Assembly: GCF_014200595.1 (NCBI RefSeq)
Contig: NZ_JACHCG010000001.1
Coordinates: forward strand, 2,666,001-2,730,000
DNA: 64,000 nt
Reading direction: 5' to 3'
Source: Pedobacter cryoconitis
GTDB taxonomy: Bacteria; Bacteroidota; Bacteroidia; Sphingobacteriales; Sphingobacteriaceae
Below the pieces are notes generated by a model. It did no database searches and was not told where the DNA came from. It worked only from the letters and a program-made list of their open reading frames with translations. The position numbers were made by a program, and so were the translations under genes. Of this stretch, positions 17,755 to 25,079 are shown in pieces (within the stretch, counting starts at the first letter, position 1; each line of letters begins with the position of its first letter).

Positions 17755-19341
17755 ATGAAAAAGATATTCAAACTTTATTCTTTGCTACCTCTTTTACTTG
17801 TGATTACCATCTCGGGATGCAAGAAGGACTTCGAAGAGAAAACGATCAATAATAATAAACCAAATGCGGTACAGGCATCTTTACTATTAAATGGGATCTT
17901 AACTGGCAATGGCCTGGTAGAAGGTCCAAATGATTCTAAAGAAACCAATAATCAGTATTACCTGAATAACTATGATTATTATGGCAACAACCGCTATGAT
18001 TTCAAATACGGTGATGATTATTATACGGTGTTAAAAAACGTCGTTGAGATGGAAAAACAGGCAGCTAAGGCCGGATCTGCTATTAATTCTTATGCTGCGC
18101 TTGGAAAGTTCTTTAAGGCTTACCTGTTCACCAAAATGAGTATGGAAATGGGAGATATTCCGATGACCGATGCGCTGGCCGGGATAGCGAACCTTACTCC
18201 TGCTTATGATACACAGAAAAATGTGATGTTACAGTCTCTGGCTTTATTGGAAAGTGCCAACACAGATTTAACAACTTTAATCGCAGCAAAAGAGAATATA
18301 CTTGCCGGAGATATCTATTTTAATGGTGATTTGCTGAAATGGCAAAAACTTGTAAATACTTTCAGAATCCGTCTGCTGATCCAGCTGAGTAAAAGAGCCG
18401 ATGATGATGCACAACTCAATGTGAAAAAACAATTCTCTGATATTGTCAGCAATAGGACTAAATATCCTATCATGGAAAGTGCTGCTGATAACATGCAATA
18501 TATTTATATATCTCCGACGAACTATTATCCGCAGAACCCTGATAATTTTGGACAGAGCGGATCGAGAAAAAACACTTCGGCTACTTATATCAGTTTATTG
18601 ACGAAACTAAAAGATCCAAGGGTATTTGTAGCTGCCGAACCTTCGCGTTATCAGGTAGATTCTTTAAAACTGAGCCCTACAGACTTCTCTTCTTTTATCG
18701 GAGCTGATGCAGGGCAGGATCTTGGTATCATGTATAACAACGCAGGTTTACAGAAGTATTCATTCTTAAATAGAAAACGTTATTATTCAACTTATACTGG
18801 TGAACCAAGTATTCAGGTTGGTTATGCTGAGCTGATGTTCAATATTGCTGAGGGGATATATCGCGGATGGGCTGCTGGTGATGCAGAGAGCTATTATACT
18901 GCTGGTATCAAAAGTTCTATGGATTCTTATAAGATCCCTACGGGTACAGGGACTTTTACGGCTTATTTCTATCGCCCGGGTTCAACTAACGTTGCTTTAC
19001 CTGCCAACTATGATACTTATACTATCAATGTAAATTGGGATACCTATTACAATCAGCCTGAAGTAAAGTATAATACAGCAACTGCACTTAAACAGATTGT
19101 ACAGCAAAAGTACCTGGCTTTATTCCGTCATTCAGGGCTGGAGTCTTATTTTACTTATCGCCGTACGGGTTTCCCTGCTTTCACAACTGGACCGGGCACT
19201 GGAAATGGCGGACGTATTGCAACGCGCTTTCAGTATCATGAGTATGAACGTACTGCAAATGCGGCAAATTATCAAATTGCTATACAGAGTCAGTATGGTG
19301 GCAATGATGATATTAATGGTATCATGTATATTTTGAAATAG
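17755..19341 (+). CDS. SusD/RagB-family nutrient-binding outer membrane lipoprotein
   Basis: The 528-residue protein starts with a lipoprotein signal ending TISGC (Cys 22) followed by KKD. TPR-like helices (YAALGKFFKAYLFTKMSMEMGDIPMTDAL) and the C-terminal part (QKYLALFRHSGLESYFTYRRTGFPAF) are typical of the SusD-like family, in particular the SusD/RagB branch with the F-R-x-G-x-E/Y-x-Y motif. It binds substrate at the surface and closes the SusC channel. The two genes form a two-gene unit ended by a strong terminator. Confidence 0.96.
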   Translation: MKKIFKLYSLLPLLLVITISGCKKDFEEKTINNNKPNAVQASLLLNGILTGNGLVEGPNDSKETNNQYYLNNYDYYGNNRYDFKYGDDYYTVLKNVVEMEKQAAKAGSAINSYAALGKFFKAYLFTKMSMEMGDIPMTDALAGIANLTPAYDTQKNVMLQSLALLESANTDLTTLIAAKENILAGDIYFNGDLLKWQKLVNTFRIRLLIQLSKRADDDAQLNVKKQFSDIVSNRTKYPIMESAADNMQYIYISPTNYYPQNPDNFGQSGSRKNTSATYISLLTKLKDPRVFVAAEPSRYQVDSLKLSPTDFSSFIGADAGQDLGIMYNNAGLQKYSFLNRKRYYSTYTGEPSIQVGYAELMFNIAEGIYRGWAAGDAESYYTAGIKSSMDSYKIPTGTGTFTAYFYRPGSTNVALPANYDTYTINVNWDTYYNQPEVKYNTATALKQIVQQKYLALFRHSGLESYFTYRRTGFPAFTTGPGTGNGGRIATRFQYHEYERTANAANYQIAIQSQYGGNDDINGIMYILK

Positions 19342-19378
19342 TCTTAATGATTGTTTAATATAGTTTGCATTTTTATTT

Positions 19379-19403
19379 GAAAGGCGGAATTGTTCCGCCT
19401 TTC
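19379..19403 (+). terminator. Terminator after susD
   Basis: Perfect 11-bp stem GAAAGGCGGAA/TTCCGCCTTTC with a TTG loop and flanking T-rich sequence, 38 bp after the susD stop. Confidence 0.85.
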
Positions 19404-19474
19404 TCATTTTCAATGAATTAGATTTGGACAGATAAATAATCCAAGGTTTTTATTGAATTTATTTTCATATTTAA

Positions 19475-19504
19475 TTGCATCTTAATATTTATTTTCTATC
19501 TTTG
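19475..19504 (+). promoter_or_regulatory. Promoter of tRNA-Lys (TTG-N19-TATCTTTG)
   Basis: A TTG -33 element and TATCTTTG -7 box are separated by 19 bases, a full match to the Bacteroidota housekeeping promoter. Transcription would begin about 20-25 bases before the tRNA. Confidence 0.65.
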
Positions 19505-19531
19505 CACCTCCTTAAACAAAGGGAATTGATT

Positions 19532-19604
19532 GATTCCGTAGCTCAGCTGGTAGAGCATTACACTTTTAATGTAGTGGTCCTGGGTTCGAATCCCAGCGGG
19601 ATCA
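19532..19604 (+). tRNA. tRNA-Lys (anticodon TTT)
   Basis: A 73-nt cloverleaf is visible. The acceptor arms GATTCCG and CGGGATC pair with one G-T; D-arm sequence GCTCAGCTGGTAGAGC; anticodon stem TTACA/TGTAG with loop CTTTTAA giving anticodon TTT at 19565-19567; T-arm GGTTCGAATCC; discriminator A. CCA is not encoded. A terminator follows. Its 3' part is duplicated at 20940-21001. Confidence 0.96.
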
Positions 19605-19649
19605 CGAAAACCTCAATGCAAATTGAGGTTTTTTGCGTTAAAGAATATT
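19588..19649 (+). repeat. Left copy of 62-bp tRNA-3'-end direct repeat (att-like)
   Basis: This stretch covers the last 17 bases of tRNA-Lys, its terminator hairpin and the following GCGTTAAAGAATATT. It matches 20940-21001 in 58 of 62 positions. Two of the four differences (A to G and T to C) are compensatory in the hairpin stem. Such a duplication of a tRNA 3' end is the usual footprint of tyrosine-recombinase integration, or of an old tandem tRNA duplication. Confidence 0.75.
19607..19634 (+). terminator. Terminator after tRNA-Lys
   Basis: Stem AACCTCAAT/ATTGAGGTT with a four-base loop followed by a T-run. Confidence 0.8.
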
Positions 19650-19772
19650 AGGGTTCGGTTCAGAAATTGGATCAGACCAAATCCCAAACAAATATGGCTT
19701 GGACATATTGAATTCCTCTTCCGAATAAAAATCTCCAAATACCAGATTATTCAGAAAACAATCACCAAACAT
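19638..19772 (-). other. Possible 44-codon ORF or gene remnant
   Basis: A minus-strand frame (MFGDCFLNNLVFGDFYSEEE… ending PNPNIL) fills most of the gap between the tRNA terminator and the antitoxin gene. Its composition looks protein-like and the frame is also open upstream of the Met, but it matches nothing I recognise and its stop lies in the repeated segment. It may be the tail of a lost gene of the inserted segment. Confidence 0.25.
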
Positions 19773-19811
19773 TTTTTCATTTCTATTTAGATTTTCGCTA
19801 AATTTACTATT

Positions 19812-20036
19812 ATGAATATACAGGCAGAGAAACTAAATGTGTTACAGCAGATTATTAATTCTGATGATGTGAACCTTATCAAAGATATTAAATCATTAAT
19901 AAGCAGCAGAGACATTGACTGGTTTGATAGCTTGAGTAAAACTCAACAGAATGATATTTCTGAAGGAATACGTCAGCTTGATAATGGGAATGTTTTTAGT
20001 CATGAAGAGGCAAAAAACAGATTTGGTTATAAATAA
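19812..20036 (+). CDS. Antitoxin of a RelE/ParE-type toxin-antitoxin pair
   Basis: The 74-residue protein has a short helical N-terminus (EKLNVLQQIINSDDVNLIKDIKSLI) and the tail WFDSLSKTQQNDISEGIRQLDNGNVFSHEEAKNRFGYK, the layout of short Bacteroidota antitoxins that precede RelE/ParE toxins. Its stop overlaps the toxin start (TAATG), as is usual for such pairs. It would bind and neutralise the toxin and probably repress the shared promoter. The pair is cargo between the two tRNA-end repeats. Confidence 0.82.
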   Translation: MNIQAEKLNVLQQIINSDDVNLIKDIKSLISSRDIDWFDSLSKTQQNDISEGIRQLDNGNVFSHEEAKNRFGYK

Positions 20037-20338
20037 TGACGATTATCTGGTCTCAAAAAGCAGGTGAAACCTTTCAAAGAAATATTGACTATCTTAAAGA
20101 CAATTGGACGCAGAACGAAGTTGACAAGTTTGTTGCCAGAGTATTCGAGTATCTTGAAATTCTGAGTAGCGAACCTTTCATCGCTCGTAGAACCTATAAA
20201 ACTAAAGACACCTATATTGGTGTAATCATCCCTCATATTTCTATTGTCTACAGAATTAAACCCAGAAAAAATCTTCTTGAAATCGTAACTTTCATTGATA
20301 ATAGACAGAGTTTAAAAAAGAACAGACGTTTCCTTTAA
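20036..20338 (+). CDS. RelE/ParE-superfamily toxin
   Basis: The 100-residue basic protein has the RelE/ParE fold pattern: IIWSQKAGETFQRNIDYLKDNWTQNEVDKFVARVFEYLEIL for the helical hairpin, then GVIIPHISIVYRIKPRKNLLEIVTFIDNRQSLKK for the C-terminal sheet. The single Arg/Lys-rich C-terminus (NRQSLKKNRRFL) fits the family. Whether it cuts ribosome-bound mRNA (RelE) or poisons gyrase (ParE) cannot be told. It overlaps the antitoxin gene by one base. Confidence 0.85.
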   Translation: MTIIWSQKAGETFQRNIDYLKDNWTQNEVDKFVARVFEYLEILSSEPFIARRTYKTKDTYIGVIIPHISIVYRIKPRKNLLEIVTFIDNRQSLKKNRRFL

Positions 20339-20350
20339 TATAACAAGCAA

Positions 20351-20815
20351 ATGCCCACAATATATTTAAGTACATTCATTCTGGCAACACCAGAAATTGT
20401 ATTTGATCTTTCCCGGAGTATCGATTTGCATCAGATATCTACAAAACAAACTCATGAAGAGGTAATTGCAGGAAGATTGTCTGGATTAATAGAATTAGGT
20501 GAATCTGTTACATGGCGGGCAAAACATTTTGGTTTTTTTCAGGAATTGACATCAAAAATCACGGCTTTTGAAAAACCAAATTCATTTACTGATGAGATGG
20601 TCAGTGGCGCATTCAAATCATTCAAGCACATACATAAATTCGAACCTACACATAATGGAACGATAATGGTTGATATTTTTTCTTACATCTCCCCATTAGG
20701 AACGTTAGGAAAACTTGCTGACTATCTTTTTCTAAAAAAATATATGAAAAATCTTTTAATAAATCGTAATCTGATCATAAAGGAGTATGCAGAGAATAGA
20801 GATTCTATTCTCTAA
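20351..20815 (+). CDS. SRPBCC-family (START-like) ligand-binding protein
   Basis: This 154-residue protein starts 12 bp after the toxin gene. The pattern TIYLSTFILATPEIVFDLSRSIDLHQIST, then GESVTWRAKHFGFFQELTSKITAFEKPNSFTDEMVSGAFKSFKHIHKFE and a C-terminal amphipathic helix, is that of SRPBCC proteins related to polyketide cyclase/CoxG-like single-domain binders. The ligand is unknown. Whether it belongs functionally with the toxin-antitoxin pair is unclear; the spacing allows co-transcription. Confidence 0.8.
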   Translation: MPTIYLSTFILATPEIVFDLSRSIDLHQISTKQTHEEVIAGRLSGLIELGESVTWRAKHFGFFQELTSKITAFEKPNSFTDEMVSGAFKSFKHIHKFEPTHNGTIMVDIFSYISPLGTLGKLADYLFLKKYMKNLLINRNLIIKEYAENRDSIL

Positions 20816-20939
20816 ATTCACACCTTTAATCTATAGCATTTGCAGCTAAAACGTATAGAAAAAATGGTGAGCGATTCGGTGAGTACCAAATCAAAAACCT
20901 CCCATATACTGAATAAACCCTGATTTTCACACTAGCTGT
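20816..20939. other. Gap before right tRNA-end repeat, with GGTGAG direct repeat
   Basis: GGTGAG occurs at 20866-20871 and 20878-20883 (12-bp period). A 25-codon open frame without a start (KNGERFGEYQIKNLPYTE before the stop at about 20920) may be the tail of a lost gene such as an integrase, but no family can be assigned. Confidence 0.25.
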
Positions 20940-21001
20940 GAATCCCAGCGAGATCACGAAAGCCTCAATGAAAATTGAGGCTTTTTGCGTTAAAGAATAT
21001 T
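20940..21001 (+). repeat. Right copy of 62-bp tRNA-3'-end direct repeat (att-like)
   Basis: The copy carries 17 bases of the tRNA-Lys 3' end (with one change in the acceptor stem), the terminator hairpin with a compensatory base-pair change, and the downstream 15 bases. The upstream part is not tRNA-like, so this is a fragment and not a second tRNA. Confidence 0.75.
20959..20986 (+). terminator. Terminator hairpin in right repeat copy
   Basis: AGCCTCAAT/ATTGAGGCT with a four-base loop and T-run; a base-pair variant of the tRNA-Lys terminator. Confidence 0.7.
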
Positions 21002-21166
21002 TCTATCCCCTGCTATTTTCAACTTCATTCCGGATCAAATCATAAACTTGTGGATCAGGGATTAAATTTCAAGTTTTGGGTTTGATATTTTCTTAGTTCA
21101 AAGCAGATGGTTACGATTCTTTAATAAGCCAATTACTTCCTGATTTTATAGTTCAATTTATCATTA

Positions 21167-21412
21167 TTAAACGCCCTGATTACTTTGATAAGAGATCGGC
21201 CAACGCTTCAGCGGAATTCTTAGGGGGAGGAAAGATCCTGATTTTTCCAGGCTTGCAACTTTTACGAAAGTTCTCTGATGCCTTTCGGTTTCCATTGATT
21301 GTTTCATTGTGCCCAGTACAGAACTTTTGAAACAACCTGTACTCCAAACTGCTGCTTTAAAAATGAAATCGCCCAGGATTCCCTTTGAAAATTTACCCGT
21401 TAAACTTCCCAT
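21167..21412 (-). CDS. Short hypothetical protein, possibly a truncated gene
   Basis: The frame from the Met at 21412 gives about 81 residues starting MGSLTGKFSKGILGDFIFK and containing GTMKQSMETERHQRTFVKVA. The G-x-F-S-K-G-x-L-G-[DN] start and the KQS-x-x-T-E-x-x-x-R pattern faintly recall short repetitive Bacteroidota proteins, but I cannot name a family. The 10-bp tandem repeat lies directly 5' of it. A longer start at 21436 is possible. Confidence 0.3.
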   Translation of the reverse strand: MGSLTGKFSKGILGDFIFKAAVWSTGCFKSSVLGTMKQSMETERHQRTFVKVASLEKSGSFLPLRIPLKRWPISYQSNQGV

Positions 21413-21480
21413 AATAAATAAATGCTTTTCCACCAATGTAAGCTATTAGCGTTAAAGATTATCCTGATGCGTAAAAAATG

Positions 21481-21528
21481 TCCGCAATTGTCCGCAGCTG
21501 TCTGCAATTGTCCGCAGTTGTCCGTAGG
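21481..21528 (+). repeat. 10-bp tandem repeat, about five units (TCCGCARYTG)
   Basis: Units TCCGCAATTG, TCCGCAGCTG, TCTGCAATTG, TCCGCAGTTG and a partial TCCGTAGG follow each other without gaps. The unit is close to one helical turn, so equivalent bases face the same side of the DNA. No gene is seen within it. Confidence 0.9.
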
Positions 21529-21928
21529 TTAGTCAAAGGGGAAATTATAATTTCATTAATCTTCATCCGGTTATGACCTGGTTGTGCCTGAGTGGTGGTC
21601 GGGATGACACCAGATTGAGAACAGGCTTTAAGCATACTTACTCTAAGTCATTTCAACTAGTTGTTTTGACTTGGACTTGCCATGGACTCACGTTACTTTA
21701 GCATTGCTCTTACCCTAACGAGTACTCGGACAGTACCCGGGCAGTACCCGGCCGATATAGAGTTATTATTTAGCTATTTTGAATTTATTTACTAATAGCC
21801 CGGCCTTGTTTCGGCTGAGTCATTCCCATGCCAATTGAAAGCTTTCAGCGCAACTTCCACAGGCATAAGAGCATCCGTGATAGCAAAGACTTTCTGTTTA
21901 GCGTGTCAAAAATATAATTCAGAGCGAT
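21529..21928. other. Gene-free stretch with an 11-bp tandem repeat
   Basis: At 21721-21753 three units AGTACTCGGAC, AGTACCCGGGC and AGTACCCGGCC are arranged in tandem. The surrounding sequence has no convincing open frame on either strand. Confidence 0.7.
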
Positions 21929-22108
21929 ATGAAAAAAGAAACTAAAGACAATCTTAACGAACTTCCAAAAACATGCGTTGCCGAATTATCTGATAATGAG
22001 CGTCTAAATAAAGATATATTTCATTCTGATTTTGATAAACTTAAACTCTTTACCAAAATGTTACGCACAAATAATCTTTTCAATAAGGCAGTGATTATTC
22101 ATAAGTAG
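21929..22108 (+). CDS. 59-residue partner protein of a nucleotidyltransferase locus
   Basis: The frame reads MKKETKDNLNELPKTCVAEL… and ends KMLRTNNLFNKAVIIHK, with a helical, charged composition. It lies five bases before a broken nucleotidyltransferase gene. In Bacteroidota, small proteins of this kind commonly precede such enzymes (recollection of gene order, not a search), which would suit an antitoxin or accessory role. The frame itself seems intact. Confidence 0.5.
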   Translation: MKKETKDNLNELPKTCVAELSDNERLNKDIFHSDFDKLKLFTKMLRTNNLFNKAVIIHK

Positions 22109-22113
22109 TTTAT

Positions 22114-22390
22114 ATGGACTTTTTAGATGAAGTATTACTGCGATTTTGGAGTTCTTTAAATAATCATAAAATATATTATGGTTGGTGGATTTGCTACTAG
22201 ATTTCATGGTTTTAACCAAAGTACTGATGACCTGGATATTTGGTTGTACGATACCCTGGATAATAGAAAAAATCTAAGGGCTGCACCTTTTTGGAATGTC
22301 TTGACCTCGCCTCTATTGCAGTCTTTGAAGATATAAAAGTTCCTTTTTTTGCATAATACCTGCTTAACAAACAGAAAGATAAAAGGAAAA
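22114..22390 (+). pseudogene. Decayed minimal nucleotidyltransferase (internal deletion and frameshifts)
   Basis: Three pieces of one protein appear in shifting frames. MDFLDEVLLRFWSSLNNHKIYY is in frame 1 from 22114. VGGFATRFHGFNQSTDDLDIWLYDTLDNRKNLRAA is in frame 2 from 22178 and holds the nucleotidyltransferase G-G-x-A and D-x-D (DLDIW) motifs. CLDLASIAVFEDIKVPFFA returns to frame 1 from 22297 and matches the usual C-terminal region. About 60-70 residues that normally link the second and third pieces are missing. The gene is therefore inactive as a full enzyme. Confidence 0.75.
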
Positions 22391-22404
22391 ATAAAAAGTA
22401 TCAA

Positions 22405-23064
22405 TTATTTCTCTGACAGCATAGGCATCTTGTGAATAAAATCCTTACTATATAAATTATCAATAAAGAATTTCGCCAGCAGTTTGCGGCTCATCTGGAA
22501 CGGCTTTGGTGTATGATCATAAGTTACAGCTAACGTTCCAATTGTTTCGTTTTCATTTAAGCCGGCAGGTCTGGCAATAGTCCAATTTGTTCCGGATGTC
22601 TGAATTAAATCTTCCTGAGCATTATGGTCGGCAAATATAACCTTGAAATTGGTGAGCCTGACCAATACCTTCACATACCATGGCGTATATTTCCAGGAAT
22701 TTCCCACTCCAACAGAGGATAAGATTAATATACGTTTAACTCCGTATTCATTCATCACCCGCACCACATTAATCATGCTTTTTTCAAGGATACGCGGCGC
22801 ATTTATTTTCCGGAAAGAAATGGCTTCTCCCCTGGTTAAAGGACTTAACAAACTGAGGACCACATCGCATCCTTCCATCGCTTTTCGGATATCATCGATG
22901 TTTACAGGAAGCCCTTCCACAATAGTTAGTCTATCATGCTTAACAACGATCTTTGCTGGATTTCTAACCAAGGCAACCACTTCGTAACCTTTTTCCAATG
23001 CCATTGGTATCGCGTGTTTACCAGTTCTGCCAGTAGCACCTAATATTAATATTTTTCTTGACAT
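22405..23064 (-). CDS. NmrA/SDR-like NAD(P)-binding protein
   Basis: This 219-residue atypical SDR begins MSRKILILGATGRTGKHAI with the GxxGxxG dinucleotide-binding loop and has VVALVRNPAKI (NADP-type Arg after strand 2) and VKRILILSSVGVG. It lacks the classical YxxxK in standard position and is short, like BVR-B/NmrA-type proteins. Related proteins are NADPH sensors or flavin/quinone reductases. It lies 7 bp after an SDR gene under a common AraC-type regulator gene. Confidence 0.88.
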   Translation of the reverse strand: MSRKILILGATGRTGKHAIPMALEKGYEVVALVRNPAKIVVKHDRLTIVEGLPVNIDDIRKAMEGCDVVLSLLSPLTRGEAISFRKINAPRILEKSMINVVRVMNEYGVKRILILSSVGVGNSWKYTPWYVKVLVRLTNFKVIFADHNAQEDLIQTSGTNWTIARPAGLNENETIGTLAVTYDHTPKPFQMSRKLLAKFFIDNLYSKDFIHKMPMLSEK

Positions 23065-23071
23065 AGTCTTT

Positions 23072-23902
23072 CTATACGTTCAATTTCCCGATTTTTATGC
23101 TCTCATCCCACAACTTTGATGCTACACTAGCATCTAAATCTATTCTCTCTTTTATTGCCGGTTTTGCAACCTTTGGAAAGAAATAGCCAGCGTCCCTTCC
23201 ATCGGTATCAGCCAGCGCAATCACATTCACAATGGCACTTTCAATACTATTTGCCAATATTGGCCCCAAAACAAGGAACATAAGTCTCATAATACCCTTT
23301 ACCTTTCTATCAATGCCTGTTTTCACCATTCCTGCATTCACAACGTTAATTGGTATTGAACCGCCATATCGTTTACTGAATTCCTGAGCATGCATATGAA
23401 TGGCGAGCTGATTTCGTCCTATACTGTTAAACAGTGAATAATTGGTTTTCATTTGTAAGTCGTCAAAATTGATAGTGGCACCTCTCCTCAGCGGGCCACC
23501 AACAATAATTACTTTTCCCCGTCCACTTTTCAATTCATCCACTAATAGATAATCCAGCATAAACTTACATAAGTAATTTACAGCAAAGCTCTCGTACAAC
23601 CCATCTTTCGTCTCCTGTCTTTCAGAATTGAGTGTACCCGTGGCCTGAATCAATATATCTATTTTATTGGTTATTTTTTTTATGCCCAGAGCCAGGGCCT
23701 TCATCCCTTCGATAGAAGAAACATCGGCGGCAATAAATCTTGCATTAGTACCATTAATTTTGGAAAGCTCCTCAGCGATCTTCCTGCCTTTATCTGCGTC
23801 ACGCCCTTGAAATATGATATCATTACCCTGTTTAGCCAGTGCTATGGCAACAGCATATCCAATGCCACCAGTTCCACCAGTAATTACGATTGTTTTCTTC
23901 AT
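23072..23902 (-). CDS. SDR-family protein with altered catalytic motif
   Basis: The 276-residue protein shows the SDR cofactor loop TGGTGGIGYAVA, the DV pair (AADVSSIEGMKAL), and strand 5-6 (GRGKVIIVGGPLRRG). In the position of the catalytic Y-x-x-x-K the sequence is NSIGRNQLAIHMHA, so neither Tyr nor Lys is present, and the Ser of strand 5 reads VGG. It most resembles retinol-dehydrogenase-like SDRs of the WW-domain oxidoreductase type. It may bind NADP(H) without usual catalysis. Probably co-transcribed with the NmrA-like gene. Confidence 0.85.
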   Translation of the reverse strand: MKKTIVITGGTGGIGYAVAIALAKQGNDIIFQGRDADKGRKIAEELSKINGTNARFIAADVSSIEGMKALALGIKKITNKIDILIQATGTLNSERQETKDGLYESFAVNYLCKFMLDYLLVDELKSGRGKVIIVGGPLRRGATINFDDLQMKTNYSLFNSIGRNQLAIHMHAQEFSKRYGGSIPINVVNAGMVKTGIDRKVKGIMRLMFLVLGPILANSIESAIVNVIALADTDGRDAGYFFPKVAKPAIKERIDLDASVASKLWDESIKIGKLNV

Positions 23903-23948
23903 GCATCAAAGTTAGACCTTACTTAACGCTGCGAATAGCCCGCATGGG

Positions 23949-24986
23949 TTAAATAATGGCCCGATCAGGTAATAAAGTCTGATGTGGCAAGTAACCAAAC
24001 TGTCTTTTATAAGCCTGAGAAAACTTACTTAGATTAGTATAGCCTATTTTTAAACCTACCTCCCCAATGGTGTGTTTCCGCCCTTCGATTAAAACCCGGG
24101 CATAAGCTAACCGGTGATACTGATAAAATTCAAAAACAGGCATACCGAAAACAGAATGGAACAGGGTTTTTAATTTGGAAGCGCTCATCCCAGCTTGTTT
24201 CGCCAAAACATCCACGGTTGGATATTCCATGTCCTCCATATCAAGTAATTGTTCTCTTATCCTAAAAATAGCTTCTATATCGCTTTGATGTTTAAATTCA
24301 GCTAAATTTGAATTAGCTTGTATGTCAAAAGCCGAAAAAAGATGACTAAGTATATCATATGCAATTGCCTTCATTCGTAAATTGAGAGGGCCGGAATCTA
24401 TTTTAAGGATAAACAGATTTAGTGCAGATTGTAAAATCACAGGCTTAACATGCTCGAACTTAAAAAGCGGTAGTTCAAATAAGCGCTGCTGTGAAAATAT
24501 AGAATCAGAATGGAATGTCTTTTTAAGCCAGTCAGAGTGTATCACAAATGAGACGATCTTAAACCGTTGCCGGATCTTGAACAATGACTTTAACTCTACA
24601 TGAGCATTATAGAGAAGAACGCCTGGAGTCGAAATTTGGTAATACCTGGAATCATACTTTACCATGGTATCTAAGTGGGAATCTGGCAGGTATAACTTTA
24701 TGAACAGATAATCCGGAGGAATGTTAAGTTCCAGCTTTGAGATACTTAAGTTTGATTTTACCTCAGTTAAAGCCATGATAAGGCCTTCTTCCAGAATAAA
24801 TAATTTGATTGAGCCTTCATCCGCAGAACCGTTCAGGATTAAGCTATTATTTTCAACAGTACCACCAACTTGCGCAGCGATGTCTGTCAAATACTGGACC
24901 GGATCAACCCTCTGAGAATAAATCATACTCAAAGGTACATTATTATAGCAGGAAAAATATTTTACAGCTGATCTGGATACAGCCAT
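23949..24986 (-). CDS. AraC-family transcriptional regulator
   Basis: The 345-residue protein has an N-terminal ligand part of about 240 residues and a C-terminal double helix-turn-helix (VDVLAKQAGMSASKLKTLFHSVFGMPVFEFYQYHRLAYARVLI and TIGEVGLKIGYTNLSKFSQAYKRQFGYLPHQTL). The start is uncertain: a Met at 24926 (MIYSQRVDPV) is as good as 24986, and TACCTTTG just before it could be a -7 box. It is upstream of the two SDR-type genes on the same strand and is their likely regulator. Confidence 0.92.
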   Translation of the reverse strand: MAVSRSAVKYFSCYNNVPLSMIYSQRVDPVQYLTDIAAQVGGTVENNSLILNGSADEGSIKLFILEEGLIMALTEVKSNLSISKLELNIPPDYLFIKLYLPDSHLDTMVKYDSRYYQISTPGVLLYNAHVELKSLFKIRQRFKIVSFVIHSDWLKKTFHSDSIFSQQRLFELPLFKFEHVKPVILQSALNLFILKIDSGPLNLRMKAIAYDILSHLFSAFDIQANSNLAEFKHQSDIEAIFRIREQLLDMEDMEYPTVDVLAKQAGMSASKLKTLFHSVFGMPVFEFYQYHRLAYARVLIEGRKHTIGEVGLKIGYTNLSKFSQAYKRQFGYLPHQTLLPDRAII

Positions 24987-24994
24987 TTAAATTA

Positions 24995-25025
24995 CAAACT
25001 CCGCAGGTTTTCCTGCGGGAGTTTG
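24995..25025 (-). terminator. Hairpin after serine hydrolase gene
   Basis: CAAACTCCGCAGG and CCTGCGGGAGTTTG form a 13-bp stem with one bulged base and a TTTT/AAAA loop, 55 bp downstream of the hydrolase stop. A U-run is weak. Confidence 0.6.
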
Positions 25026-25079
25026 TCAGATAAACACAGCCCCGGCAATAACTGATACACAGTGCTACCCGTTAGCTAT

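Noticed and set aside
20816..20939. Integrase gene for the tRNA-bounded island
   Set aside because: Only a startless 25-codon open frame is present; no catalytic Arg/His/Tyr motifs can be found.
20940..21001. A second tRNA-Lys gene
   Set aside because: Only 17 tRNA bases are present and the upstream sequence cannot form the other arms.
21481..21528. CRISPR array
   Set aside because: The units are 10 bp and contiguous without spacers, and no cas gene is in the window.
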